Below are positions 33,822-42,104 of a stretch of DNA of 61,614 nt, piece after piece; positions within the stretch are counted from its first letter, which is position 1, and each line of letters begins with the position of its first letter. The DNA comes from an uncultured Actinomycetes bacterium (GTDB lineage Bacteria; Actinomycetota; Acidimicrobiia; Acidimicrobiales; RAAP-2), in assembly GCA_903874965.1 (NCBI GenBank), contig CAIQUD010000022.1:1-61614 (forward strand), in the 5' to 3' direction. The translations under genes were made by a program, and so were the position numbers. Under the pieces are notes generated by a model. The model worked only from the letters and a program-made list of their open reading frames with translations. It was not told the DNA's origin and ran no database searches.

Positions 33822-34884
33822 GCGAAAGCTTTGCGTGAGCAAAGCGCGGCAAGACCAGTTGGCCGAAGTGTCGGGCTTCTTGCTCGTGGGGGTAGCCCGA
33901 AAGGATGAAGGCGGAGATGCCGAGGTCGAGGTAGCTGCGTAGCTTGGCTTCGACCTGATCGGGATCGCCAACGACCGCCGCACCGCATCCAGATCGGGCT
34001 CGTCCAATGCCAGTCCAGAGATTCGGTTCAATGAACCCATCGTCATTGGCAGCTTCTCGAAGTTCGCTTTGACGTGCCACACCAACGGAGGTTGCATCGA
34101 GCGACTTCGAGCGAATCGCCTCACCCGTCGCGGCGTCGAGGTCGGCGACAAGGGCGAAGGCGGCAGCCCGTGCTTCAGCCTCAGTCGGTCGGACGACCAC
34201 ATGGACGCGGTAGCCAAACTTGAGCGTTCTGCCAAAGGCCGCTGCTCGTTCGGTGAGATCTTGGATGATCGCCGCTACCCCTTCTTCGGTGTCAGGCCAC
34301 ATGAGATAGACGTCTGCATGTTCAGCAGCCACTTGCCTCGCTGCGGGGGAGAGTCCACCAAAGTAGAGCGGTGGTCTGCGGGCGACCGTGGTCGAAATCC
34401 TTGGTGGCTGAAGGTCGAAGCCATCAAGCTGCAAAAGGTGGCCTTGCAGGCCAGCGGTGAGCGCTTCCATGGTCCTTGCGGTGCGTTCGTAACGGAGTTC
34501 GCCCGGTTCTGTTTGGCCAGGGAGGTCGCTCGAGATGATGTTGATCCGGAGTCGACCATTGCTCAATTGATCAATCGTTGAGAGCTGCCTGACTAACTGA
34601 GGCGTCCAGAGTTCGCCACACCTGATGGCAAGCAAAAGATCAATACCAGCGACATCTCGTGCAATTGCAGCAGCAAACGCGGTCGAATCAATACCGAGTG
34701 CGTAGCCACTTGGGAGCAAGACCGCGTCGAAACCTTGCGCTGCTGCCTCCGCCACGATTGACGCGCAGTGGTCATAGCTCGACAGCAATTGAGCATCTGG
34801 TTGGCCGAGATTGGACGTGTCGTCATCGCAGAGCGCGGCGAACCACGAAAACTCTGGCAGGACGGGGTTTGAGGGCATCGTCAC
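33814..34884 (-). CDS. Luciferase-like FMN-dependent monooxygenase, SsuD-like (356 aa)
   Basis: This LLM-class flavoprotein resembles alkanesulfonate monooxygenase: F-S-W-F-A at about 12-16, L-L-L-A-I-R at about 83-88, Q-L-S-N-G-R-L-R-I-N-I-I-S at about 106-118, Y-F-G-G-L-S-P-A-A at about 174-182, and G-D-P-D-Q-V near the C-terminus. SsuD uses FMNH2 and oxygen to release sulfite from alkanesulfonates; no ABC sulfonate transporter or flavin reductase is nearby, so a different substrate is plausible. ATG start at 34884; MTMPS gives a second ATG two codons later. Confidence 0.87.
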   Translation of the reverse strand: MTMPSNPVLPEFSWFAALCDDDTSNLGQPDAQLLSSYDHCASIVAEAAAQGFDAVLLPSGYALGIDSTAFAAAIARDVAGIDLLLAIRCGELWTPQLVRQLSTIDQLSNGRLRINIISSDLPGQTEPGELRYERTARTMEALTAGLQGHLLQLDGFDLQPPRISTTVARRPPLYFGGLSPAARQVAAEHADVYLMWPDTEEGVAAIIQDLTERAAAFGRTLKFGYRVHVVVRPTEAEARAAAFALVADLDAATGEAIRSKSLDATSVGVARQSELREAANDDGFIEPNLWTGIGRARSGCGAAVVGDPDQVEAKLRSYLDLGISAFILSGYPHEQEARHFGQLVLPRFAHAKLSLS

Positions 34885-34989
34885 CTTTCCACTGAATCAC
34901 ATTTTCGTTCCGCCACGTCCCCATTACACGCACTCGGCGTTACGAGTCGCCCTTCACTACGCTGCCATCGACGGACAAAGGAGCAAGCA

Positions 34990-35907
34990 ATGGACGAGGC
35001 GAACCGCGTGGATGGACTCGATGAGCAGCGCCATCAACCAGGAGCAGACGCTCTCTGGAATGAATCGGTCTACCTCGACCTCGTTGATGCCTCTGGAGCA
35101 ATTGGTGGGTACGTCCGGCTCGGTTTGTATCCGAATGAGGGAGTGATCTGGTGGACCGCAGCCGTTACATGGCCGGATCGTGGCCCGGTCATTGCTGCCC
35201 ACTATGACCTCCCTGTTCCTGTGGCGTCGTTCGACATTGACCACGAAGGTGAGCAGGTTCGCTATGAGGTGGAGACACCGCTTGACGTCGTTCGAGTGAC
35301 CGCCTCAACTGCCGCCAAGTCCTATGACAGCGCAGCCGCTACGTACGACCTGACGGCAGGAACTCCCGTTCCACTCGAACTTGACCTCACCTGGTCGACC
35401 AATGGTGTGCCCTATCACTACGGCATGACGACTCGCTATGAGATTCCCTGCACCGTTGCTGGAACCATCACTGTTGATGGTGAGGTGTTCAACGTTTCAG
35501 GGCCAGGACAGCGGGACCACTCTTGGGGTGTTCGAGATTGGTGGGCATTTGGCTGGTGTTGGGCGGCATTGCACTTTGATGATGGTCAGCTCGTTCACTT
35601 GGCCGACATTCGCTTGGATGGCGTTCCACCGCTCGGTTATGTCCAACGGACCGGGGAAGTTGCCTCACTGACTGAACTCGCGACGAGCGAGGTGGTTGAT
35701 GGCGAGGGACTAGCAAGGAGTTCACAAGTGCATGTTGGGCCTGGGTCGATCGACATCACGGTCACGCCAACTGGCTTTGGGCCACTACTTCTCGTTGCTG
35801 AAGATGGACGAATGAGTCGGTTCCCAAGGGCAATGGTCGAAGCCGAACGTTCCGATGGCGTTCGGGGTCGAGGCTGGATGGAGTGGAACCAACCCCAACC
35901 TGGGTGA
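34990..35907 (+). CDS. CrtC/AttH-like lipocalin-fold protein (305 aa)
   Basis: A beta-rich protein with the motif G-P-G-Q-R-D-H-S-W-G-V-R-D-W-W at about 171-185, a hallmark of the CrtC/AttH (hydroxyneurosporene synthase-like, DUF7064/7065) superfamily in which the R-D-H-S-W segment lines the ligand pocket. Members hydrate or isomerise hydrophobic substrates such as carotenoids or terpenes. AAAGGAG precedes the ATG. No signal peptide. It closes the cluster with the luciferase-like, Gfo/Idh and SDR genes and is followed by a strong terminator. Exact reaction unknown. Confidence 0.72.
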   Translation: MDEANRVDGLDEQRHQPGADALWNESVYLDLVDASGAIGGYVRLGLYPNEGVIWWTAAVTWPDRGPVIAAHYDLPVPVASFDIDHEGEQVRYEVETPLDVVRVTASTAAKSYDSAAATYDLTAGTPVPLELDLTWSTNGVPYHYGMTTRYEIPCTVAGTITVDGEVFNVSGPGQRDHSWGVRDWWAFGWCWAALHFDDGQLVHLADIRLDGVPPLGYVQRTGEVASLTELATSEVVDGEGLARSSQVHVGPGSIDITVTPTGFGPLLLVAEDGRMSRFPRAMVEAERSDGVRGRGWMEWNQPQPG

Positions 35908-35914
35908 GAACGCA

Positions 35915-35946
35915 CCAGTGCCCCGCTCAAAGAAGCGGGGCACTGG
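35915..35946. terminator. Bidirectional terminator hairpin
   Basis: CCAGTGCCCCGCT, loop CAAAGA, AGCGGGGCACTGG: a perfect 13-bp, GC-rich stem placed between the convergent stops of the CrtC-like gene (35907) and sod (35975). No T-run is present on either side, as is common for actinobacterial terminators. Confidence 0.85.
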
Positions 35947-35974
35947 ATGGAAGGCTGGTTTTGGAGCTCTGGAA

Positions 35975-36586
35975 CTAGACGAGCGTCGTGCCCTTTGCCG
36001 CTCCGAAGCGACGAGCAACGTCGTCCCAGTTCACGATGTTCCACAGTGCGGTGACGTAGTCCGCCTTCACGTTCTTGTACTGCAAGTACCAGGCGTGCTC
36101 CCAGGCATCAATGACGAACAGCGGGATTGAGCCATTGGTGAGGTTGCTCTGGTGGTCATAGATCTGCTCGATGAGAAGACGACCCGAGAGTGGCTCGAAG
36201 GCCAATGCTCCCCATCCAGAACCCTGGACCGTCGTTGAGGCCTGGGTCATGTGAGCTTGGAATGCCTCAAAGGAACCAAAGGATTCGTCAATTGCGGAAG
36301 CAAGTTCCCCAGTTGGGCGGTCGCCACCTTCAGGCGAGAGGTTGGTCCAGAAGATTGAGTGGAGCACGTGGCCCGAGACGTTGAAGGCGAGGGTCTTTTC
36401 GAGTCCAACGATCGAGGCGTAGTCGCCCTTTGCCCGAGCTTCTTCGAGCTTTTCGAGCGTGGTGTTAGCTCCGGCGACGTAGGCAGCGTGGTGCTTGCCG
36501 TGGTGGAGTTCCACAATCTGACCCGAGTAATGAGGTTCGAGAGCAGCAGGATCGTAGGGCAGGTCGGGCAGGTTGTAAACGGCCAT
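35975..36586 (-). CDS. sodA: Superoxide dismutase, Fe/Mn type (203 aa)
   Basis: This cytoplasmic enzyme dismutates superoxide to peroxide and oxygen. Metal ligands are His28 (L-H-H-G-K-H-H), His76 (G-H-V-L-H), Asp160 and His164 (D-A-W-E-H-A-W-Y). The fold and C-terminus ([16 protein letters not shown]) resemble M. tuberculosis Fe-SOD. Fe versus Mn cannot be read reliably. AAGGAG precedes the ATG at 36586; the frame continues 12 codons upstream without homology. A perfect palindrome lies just upstream. Confidence 0.95.
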   Translation of the reverse strand: MAVYNLPDLPYDPAALEPHYSGQIVELHHGKHHAAYVAGANTTLEKLEEARAKGDYASIVGLEKTLAFNVSGHVLHSIFWTNLSPEGGDRPTGELASAIDESFGSFEAFQAHMTQASTTVQGSGWGALAFEPLSGRLLIEQIYDHQSNLTNGSIPLFVIDAWEHAWYLQYKNVKADYVTALWNIVNWDDVARRFGAAKGTTLV

Positions 36587-36602
36587 GAGGGCTCCTTGAT
36601 GA

Positions 36603-36617
36603 GACGAATGATTCGTC
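36603..36617. promoter_or_regulatory. Perfect 15-bp palindrome upstream of sod
   Basis: GACGAAT-G-ATTCGTC, centred 24 bases before the sod start codon and just ahead of its ribosome site. Its core GAATnATTC is also the core of the palindrome at the fur-family start (43606-43620), so a common Fur-type repressor is a reasonable candidate. Confidence 0.55.
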
Positions 36618-36685
36618 CTCAACCTAGTTGCAGAGTTGTTCTCCGGTGACAGCCTTCACGTTCTTCGGGCAACTTTTCCCAGTTC

Positions 36686-37753
36686 ATGGAAGACTCCAAA
36701 TCGGCCACATTCATTGAGGAGCTCTCGCTAATGACTTCGGATTCACCGCTTGTTGCCCCTCCATTGACCCACGTTGCTCCGGTGCCTCCGAGCAAAGGGG
36801 CGGCGGTCGTTCGTCGCATCTTCGCTGTGCTTTTTCTTGGCTTTGCGAGCGTCTTGCTCATTGGCGCCGGAACGATGCAGGCCCTGAATGCACTGGCCAG
36901 CAGTCCTGGAACCGCAATTGACACCGTTCTTGCTGTTGCACAGTCACCAAAGGGCTCCCATGCCCTCGCGACAAAATTGGTCGATCAATTGGGAAAGGAT
37001 GCTGGAGACGCTGAGCGACCAGCATTTCTCGCCCATCGCGACGCACTGGTCACTGCAGTTCAGGGGGTAATGGAAGATCCCGCGACGAAGGCGCTCGTGA
37101 AGGCTGACCTTCTCACCGCGTACAACGCCGTGAACACTGGTCAAAAGATTGTCATTGATCTTCGTCCGGTTGTCTTCAAATTCACCCAAGCAATGCATAA
37201 CATCGATGCCCGAATCCCGGCCATGCCGAAGGACTTGAAGCATCCAACCGTGAAGATTGACAGCCACAACTCCGCGGTGAAGTTCGCCGATCAGCTGACG
37301 CTGACTGCCTGGGGACTCACGCTCGTTGGCATGGTCTTGGCGACGCTCATTGCATGGTTCATGGTCAAGAACCAGATCAGAAAAGTCATCGCACTTGCTC
37401 TCGCTATCGGTGTCCCGTCGCTCTTGCTCCTCGGTGTTGGCATCTCGGCATCGTCGATTCCGAACCAGATCAAGTTTGACGATCCCAACGTCAAAATCTT
37501 TGCCACGCAACTTGCCCATCGAATTGGGAATGCCATCACGATGACGGCGCTGGTCTTTCTCGCCGTCACGCTGGTGCTCATTGGGCTCTTCTTGTTGCTG
37601 AACCAACGAGGAACGTCTCGCTCAATCATCACGCCGAATGGAGTGAACGAGCCTCTGCCAACTCCACCAATGGCTCCTCAAGCACCAACGCCGCCTGCAC
37701 CTTCCGAAGTGCTCACGGCAGACTCGCAGGAGTTGCCACCACCACGGGCGTAA
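36686..37753 (+). CDS. Conserved membrane protein with Pro-rich C-terminus (355 aa)
   Basis: I do not recognise the family beyond an actinobacterial integral membrane protein. One TM helix lies at about 44-66, followed by a large extracytoplasmic domain (about 70-205), then three TM helices at about 207-229, 237-258 and 285-309, and a Pro/Ala-rich cytoplasmic tail from about 325. An ATG at residue 16 is an alternative start. It is divergent from sod across 100 bases. No enzymatic motif seen. Confidence 0.65.
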   Translation: MEDSKSATFIEELSLMTSDSPLVAPPLTHVAPVPPSKGAAVVRRIFAVLFLGFASVLLIGAGTMQALNALASSPGTAIDTVLAVAQSPKGSHALATKLVDQLGKDAGDAERPAFLAHRDALVTAVQGVMEDPATKALVKADLLTAYNAVNTGQKIVIDLRPVVFKFTQAMHNIDARIPAMPKDLKHPTVKIDSHNSAVKFADQLTLTAWGLTLVGMVLATLIAWFMVKNQIRKVIALALAIGVPSLLLLGVGISASSIPNQIKFDDPNVKIFATQLAHRIGNAITMTALVFLAVTLVLIGLFLLLNQRGTSRSIITPNGVNEPLPTPPMAPQAPTPPAPSEVLTADSQELPPPRA

Positions 37754-37862
37754 CTGGGGGGTCTGCTCTCCACCTGCAGGAAGTACCAGGCTCATTGAGC
37801 ACGCTGACTGCAATGTCCGAAATCCGCTAGCCGAAGCCTGGTGAGTCGGTCAGAATGCGTCC

Positions 37863-39329
37863 ATGGAGCTCGACCGGCAAACTTGTGAACGAGCACTGCT
37901 TGCGCGAGATTCGCGGTTCGATGGATGGTTCTTCACCGGAGTGCATTCAACCAAGATCTACTGCCGACCAAGTTGCCCAGCCCGGACGCCTTCACTTCCT
38001 GGGGTCACCTTTTACGCCTCAGCCGCAACGGCTCAAGCGGGTGGCTTTCGAGCCTGTAAGCGTTGCCGACCCGATGCTGTCCCGGGTTCGCCCGAGTGGT
38101 CGCCCAGATCTGATGTCATTGCCCGAGCAGTGCGGCTCATTCATGACGGAGTTGTTGAGCGCGAGGGCGTGAGCGGACTTGCGCAGCAACTCCACTACTC
38201 CACGCGGCATCTCCATCGGCTTCTTCGAAGCGAACTCGGCGTTGGTCCATTGGAACTTGCACGTGCCGAGCGAGCGCGTGTTGCGAGAGTCCTGCTTGAG
38301 ACAACCGATCTTCTGGTGGGCGACGTCGCGTATGCATCTGGGTTCGGTTCGCTACGTCAATTCAACGACACGATCCGGGAGGTCTTCGCGGTGACGCCGA
38401 GTGCATTGCGGACTCGCAGGCGACCGCTCGTTGCGGAAGAAGGTTCACTCTCGCTTCGTCTTGCCTACCGACCTCCATTGAATGTCGCTTCACTCTTTGG
38501 TCATCTCATCGCAACGGGAGTTCCGGGTGTTGAACGATGGGACGGGACAACTTTTCATCGTGTGGTCACCCTTCATCACGGAATGGGAGTCATTGGACTC
38601 ACTCCCGAGGATGGATTCATTCGGCTTGATGCACAGCTGGAAGATCTTCGAGATCTCATGAGCCTCGTCACCCGGTGCCGACAACTTCTCGATCTTGATG
38701 CCGATCCAACGCAGATTGGGCAAGACCTTTCTCGAGATGAGCTCCTTCGCCCCCTCATTGAACGTGCTCCGGGTCGTCGACTCCCCGGTGCGCTCAATGG
38801 AGAAGAGATGGTGTTGAGGGCAGTGCTTGGGCAACAGGTCTCAACGAAGTCGGCAGCAACGATGGCGGGAAAGCTCGCAGCAGCTCTTGGCGCGTCAACG
38901 TCGAGGAGTGACCTTCCATCCGCTTTTCCAACTGCAGAAGCAATTGCCTCAGCTCCGGATGCTCTATTGGCAATGCCAGTGACTCGGAGAAACACTCTTC
39001 GGACCGTTGCAACCATGCTCGCTTCTCGAGAGTTGGATGTTTCGCCGGGAGCTGATCGAAGCGAAGTGCGTCGAGTACTTGGGCAAGTCCGAGGAATTGG
39101 ACCGTGGACCGTCGGCGTCGTCGCGATGCGTGGACTTGCCGAACCTGACGAACCACTCCTCAGCGATCTTGGCGTGGTCAACGCCGCGAAACATCTTGGG
39201 ATCATGAACCCACGAGAACTCGCGACACGGAGCGAGGCATGGCGACCATGGCGGAGCTACGCAGTGCAGTACCTCTGGGCGACGTCTGATCACCCAGTGA
39301 ATTCCCTCCCGAAAGGAACGAACCCATGA
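37863..39329 (+). CDS. alkA: Ada-AlkA fusion: methyl-phosphotriester sensor/activator and 3-methyladenine DNA glycosylase (488 aa)
   Basis: Domain order: Ada zinc domain (Cys34, Cys38, Cys65, Cys68; C-R-P-S-C and C-K-R-C), an AraC-type HTH pair (about 85-185), an AlkA N-terminal domain, then an HhH-GPD glycosylase domain (V-L-G-Q-Q-V-S at about 322, G-I-G-P-W-T at about 416, catalytic Asp in L-S-D-L). Methylation of the Ada cysteine by phosphotriesters activates DNA binding in known AdaA proteins, so one polypeptide senses damage, activates transcription and excises alkylated bases. The same fusion occurs in M. tuberculosis AlkA. The ogt stop/start overlap (ATGA) makes them one operon. Confidence 0.93.
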   Translation: MELDRQTCERALLARDSRFDGWFFTGVHSTKIYCRPSCPARTPSLPGVTFYASAATAQAGGFRACKRCRPDAVPGSPEWSPRSDVIARAVRLIHDGVVEREGVSGLAQQLHYSTRHLHRLLRSELGVGPLELARAERARVARVLLETTDLLVGDVAYASGFGSLRQFNDTIREVFAVTPSALRTRRRPLVAEEGSLSLRLAYRPPLNVASLFGHLIATGVPGVERWDGTTFHRVVTLHHGMGVIGLTPEDGFIRLDAQLEDLRDLMSLVTRCRQLLDLDADPTQIGQDLSRDELLRPLIERAPGRRLPGALNGEEMVLRAVLGQQVSTKSAATMAGKLAAALGASTSRSDLPSAFPTAEAIASAPDALLAMPVTRRNTLRTVATMLASRELDVSPGADRSEVRRVLGQVRGIGPWTVGVVAMRGLAEPDEPLLSDLGVVNAAKHLGIMNPRELATRSEAWRPWRSYAVQYLWATSDHPVNSLPKGTNP

Positions 39330-39817
39330 GAACGTGGACCGAAGTCTCGAGCCCTCTTGGACCCCTCACGTGCGTGGTTGACGATGGGTTCCTCATTCGA
39401 GTTGCCATGAAGGATCAAGCGCATCTCCCCGAACTTTCGACGTTCGGTGTTCAAGGGGAACTTGATCCGCAGATAGAACAGCAACTTGCCCAATACTTCG
39501 CACGAGATCGACGGGTTTTTGCGCTACCGATCGCTCCGTTGGGAACAGACTTCCAACGCGAGGTGTGGTCATCGCTCGAAGAGATTCCTTATGGCGAGAC
39601 CACGACCTACGGAGCGATTGCGGAGAAGATTGGACGACCTCGAGCGGTGAGGGCAGTTGGGCTTGCCGTTGGGAGAAACCCCCTCTCGGTCATCGTCCCC
39701 TGCCACCGAGTCCTCGGAGCAAATGGCTCACTCACGGGGTATTCCGGAGGCCTCGATCGCAAGCGATGGCTCCTCGACTTCGAACAGCCCGGGTCTTTGG
39801 AATTGAGCTTGGTCTGA
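39326..39817 (+). CDS. ogt: Methylated-DNA--protein-cysteine methyltransferase (163 aa)
   Basis: This suicide enzyme transfers O6-methyl from guanine to its own Cys126 in P-C-H-R-V. The helix-turn-helix Y-G-E-T-T-T-Y-G-A-I-A (89-99) and the Arg finger G-R-P-R-A-V-R-A-V-G follow the family pattern. It lacks an Ada domain, which is on the upstream gene. ATG overlaps the Ada-AlkA stop by four bases, giving coordinated production of base excision and direct-reversal repair. Confidence 0.95.
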   Translation: MRTWTEVSSPLGPLTCVVDDGFLIRVAMKDQAHLPELSTFGVQGELDPQIEQQLAQYFARDRRVFALPIAPLGTDFQREVWSSLEEIPYGETTTYGAIAEKIGRPRAVRAVGLAVGRNPLSVIVPCHRVLGANGSLTGYSGGLDRKRWLLDFEQPGSLELSLV

Positions 39818-39942
39818 CGCTCTTAGCGTTCAGTCCAACTTCCAGTTTCGCTTCACGGCCCCACAGCCTCTTGTCGACGATGTCAACTACAGTCAGCCGA
39901 TGGCTGACATCGCGTCGGACTTGACAGGAAAGTAGTGATCCC

Positions 39943-40395
39943 TTGGCTGAACTGAGCATTCAGGAATCCTTATATCCCGGGCTGACCTGCTTTGGCTGTG
40001 GCCATGCCAATCCGGATGGCTTCCACCTTCGCAGCTATAGAAGCGACGGCGTCACGGTGGCTACGTTCACGCCTCGTCCTGAACACGACAACGGATTCGG
40101 CTTTCTCAACGGGGGGATCATCTCGACGGCCCTTGATTGCCATACGGCGGCCGTCGTGATGTGGGAAGCCGACCGCAACGGTTGGGAGGCCGACGAGGGA
40201 GCACCTGTGCCATTCATCACTGCCGGCTTCGATGTGCGGTTCTTGCGACCTACGCCGTTAGGGCCGCCCTTGTCACTTCGTGCGGAGCCCGTGGAGGTAT
40301 CCGAATCGGCCATCGTCGTGCGCGCCGAACTTTCCTACGAGGACAAGGTACGGGCGACGATGGTGGCGAACTGGCTGCGATTCCATCCTCGGTAG
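39943..40395 (+). CDS. Hotdog-fold thioesterase, PaaI/4HBT-like (150 aa)
   Basis: C-F-G-C-G-H-A-N-P-D-G-F/H-L at about 16-28 and the central helix segment F-L-N-G-G-I-I-S-T-A-L-D-C-H (with the Asn/Gly-Gly and Asp expected at the active site) identify an acyl-CoA thioesterase-like hotdog protein. No ATG exists upstream in frame after the last stop, so TTG at 39943 is the start; AGGAAAG is 12 or more bases away, a poor site. The acyl substrate is unknown. Confidence 0.8.
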   Translation: MAELSIQESLYPGLTCFGCGHANPDGFHLRSYRSDGVTVATFTPRPEHDNGFGFLNGGIISTALDCHTAAVVMWEADRNGWEADEGAPVPFITAGFDVRFLRPTPLGPPLSLRAEPVEVSESAIVVRAELSYEDKVRATMVANWLRFHPR

Positions 40396-40664
40396 TTCCA
40401 GAACTCCACGGTTTTCGTCTGCGAGCCCGTTCACTTCGTGACAACGAGTAGGCCGCCCGCCGAAGATGGACATCAAATACCGTGTGGGTTCGTCGCTTGA
40501 GTAGTCCAGGCAGGGGTCTCTTCACTCTGTTGGCGTTAGATACCTTCAGATTGGTGAGTCCCGGCTCAATTCTCAGGGACCCCCGTCCCCGCAACATTCC
40601 TAAAAGCCGTATAGGTGCCCAAATGTGGATTTCCCAATGTTCGACCGCTAGTTTTTCGAGTGAA
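40396..40664. other. Gap of 269 bases without a supported gene
   Basis: Small frames exist but show no family feature or good ribosome site. The right half (from about 40550) becomes AT-richer and contains GGGAC-CCCC-GTCCC. This is the left edge of the lower-GC segment that carries the SGNH gene. Confidence 0.5.
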
Positions 40665-41789
40665 CTAACTGACAGGTGCCGTTAGCGCCGTTCTGCATGA
40701 ACCTCTGGTTTTTGCCTGAAGAAGTGTTGGGAGCATCGCTAAATAGATTGGTTGTTTACGCAACTCCGCTGCCGTGAGGTCAGAGCCACTACATCCAATT
40801 AACTCCGCCATCGCAGGAGCGAGATGTGCAGCATAGAGTTGATTCACATGCCAATTATCGGAATGCACAAGGAAGTCTCCAGATGTCACAGGACATACTG
40901 AAGCGCAGAAGAACATCGATAAATTCATATAGGTAAAATGCGCAGCAGTGAGTGATGAAATTATTGAAGGGTAGTAATAGTTTGAAAATGCAACCGATTG
41001 GCTAACCGCACAGTTTCTAATCTTTTCCATGTTGGTGGCCAAACAAGTTCCAGGTGATCCGGTGTTGCCAGCATTTGGTTCACCCAGCAGGACTCGGATC
41101 GAGTTTCTGTCAAGTTTCAGCTGTTTCAGTGTCTTTACATTCCCGCGAGTGAAATCAGAAACGTCAATGTTCACTGATGGGTTCTTCGGCGATCTAAGTT
41201 CCGTCTCTTCCGACAGCAGCACCAAGATAGGCTTCGGAGAAAGTTGGTTAATACTTCTGACCACATTTCGTCTAAATGGCAAGCACCCAGGATCGACTTT
41301 CCCGAGCCAATCCGCAATCTTAACGTCAGCGAATGGGCAACCTAAGCGCGAATAGACTATCAACTTAAAGTGAAACTTTGATCCAAGTAATGTCAGTGCT
41401 GGAATCCACTCCAATGCGAAAGAGTCGCCATATAGAATAACATTTCTATTTGATTTCAAGTCACCAAAACTGCATGGGATAGAAATTGGGGCTGAATTTG
41501 GTTGTTCCAGACAAGAGTCGCCGTTAAACGTCGACGCTAATGCGGTGGACAACTGACTCTTCAAAGCTTTAGGTAGTTTCCCCTGGACCGAACTGGCAAC
41601 AATTGAGTTTTGAACTTGCTGCAATGCCGAGAGGGCACTGACTGATCCAAATCGGCTGCTTTGCGCGCCAGCGCTTGAGGCATTCATGGTCGGGAATGAA
41701 CTGAGCGTCAGAAATGCCGTGATGCATAGCAATGACGTCGCTATTCCGAATAATCGGGGACTGACCCGAACGGGATCAGGCGTCGTCAT
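40665..41789 (-). CDS. Secreted SGNH-domain protein (about 374 aa)
   Basis: An N-terminal hydrophobic segment (about 14-32) acts as signal peptide or anchor. The body carries the SGNH nucleophile motif Y-G-D-S-F-A-L-E-W at about 120 and a distal D-N-W-H-V (Asp/His dyad) at about 317, like the periplasmic SGNH domain that follows acyltransferase-3 membrane domains in OatA-type O-acetyltransferases; here it stands alone. Base composition is visibly more AT-rich than the neighbours, with atypical codons. The ATG at 41789 follows AGGGA; an ATG at 41819 would add 10 residues. It could O-acylate or deacylate cell-surface glycans. Confidence 0.72.
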   Translation of the reverse strand: MTTPDPVRVSPRLFGIATSLLCITAFLTLSSFPTMNASSAGAQSSRFGSVSALSALQQVQNSIVASSVQGKLPKALKSQLSTALASTFNGDSCLEQPNSAPISIPCSFGDLKSNRNVILYGDSFALEWIPALTLLGSKFHFKLIVYSRLGCPFADVKIADWLGKVDPGCLPFRRNVVRSINQLSPKPILVLLSEETELRSPKNPSVNIDVSDFTRGNVKTLKQLKLDRNSIRVLLGEPNAGNTGSPGTCLATNMEKIRNCAVSQSVAFSNYYYPSIISSLTAAHFTYMNLSMFFCASVCPVTSGDFLVHSDNWHVNQLYAAHLAPAMAELIGCSGSDLTAAELRKQPIYLAMLPTLLQAKTRGSCRTALTAPVS

Positions 41790-41891
41790 GACATCCCTAG
41801 TCGTCTTGGAACGTCTCATTCTTTATTACCCATGATTCTTCCAAGGTTACGCCCCCCTCGGTTACTCCGGGCTTCGCGGTCACCGGGAGCA

Positions 41892-41929
41892 CCCCCCCCG
41901 CCGAAGCCTTCGGCTGTTGAAGGTGGCGG
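41892..41929. other. GC-rich nested hairpin with C8 run upstream of the SGNH gene
   Basis: After a run of eight C residues, CCGCC (41898-41902) pairs with GGCGG (41925-41929); alternatively the inner GCCGAA-GCC-TTCGGC (41900-41914) folds alone. It lies in the divergent region between the SGNH gene and arsR, an odd place for a terminator, and contrasts with the AT-rich gene next to it. Confidence 0.4.
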
Positions 41930-42104
41930 ATTGCTGGCTCGGATCGCCGGTGTTCCAAGAGGATCAGGAGCCGGAGATAGTGCGAATCTGGGACAGGTGA
42001 ACTTCCGTTGCTGTGCCAAAGAGGGACGATCCACAGGAACTGCAAGATTCTTCTCGATCTCGTTGTAGAGGCTTCTAACGTAAGAGTGTGCTAACATAGA
42101 GACC

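Noticed and set aside
36944-37606. 220-codon minus-strand frame opposite the membrane protein
   Set aside because: Highly charged antisense translation of TM-helix codons; no start signal.
38576-39205. 209-codon minus-strand frame opposite alkA
   Set aside because: Ser/Arg-rich shadow frame; the Ada-AlkA domains are unambiguous on the plus strand.
40550-40600. tRNA-like or mobile-element remnant near GGGACCCCCGTCCC
   Set aside because: No cloverleaf can be drawn and no transposase fragment or terminal repeat is visible.
41832-42068. Short plus-strand frame in the SGNH/arsR divergent region
   Set aside because: Pro/Arg-rich, crosses the C8 run and hairpins, no ribosome site; more likely non-coding regulatory DNA.
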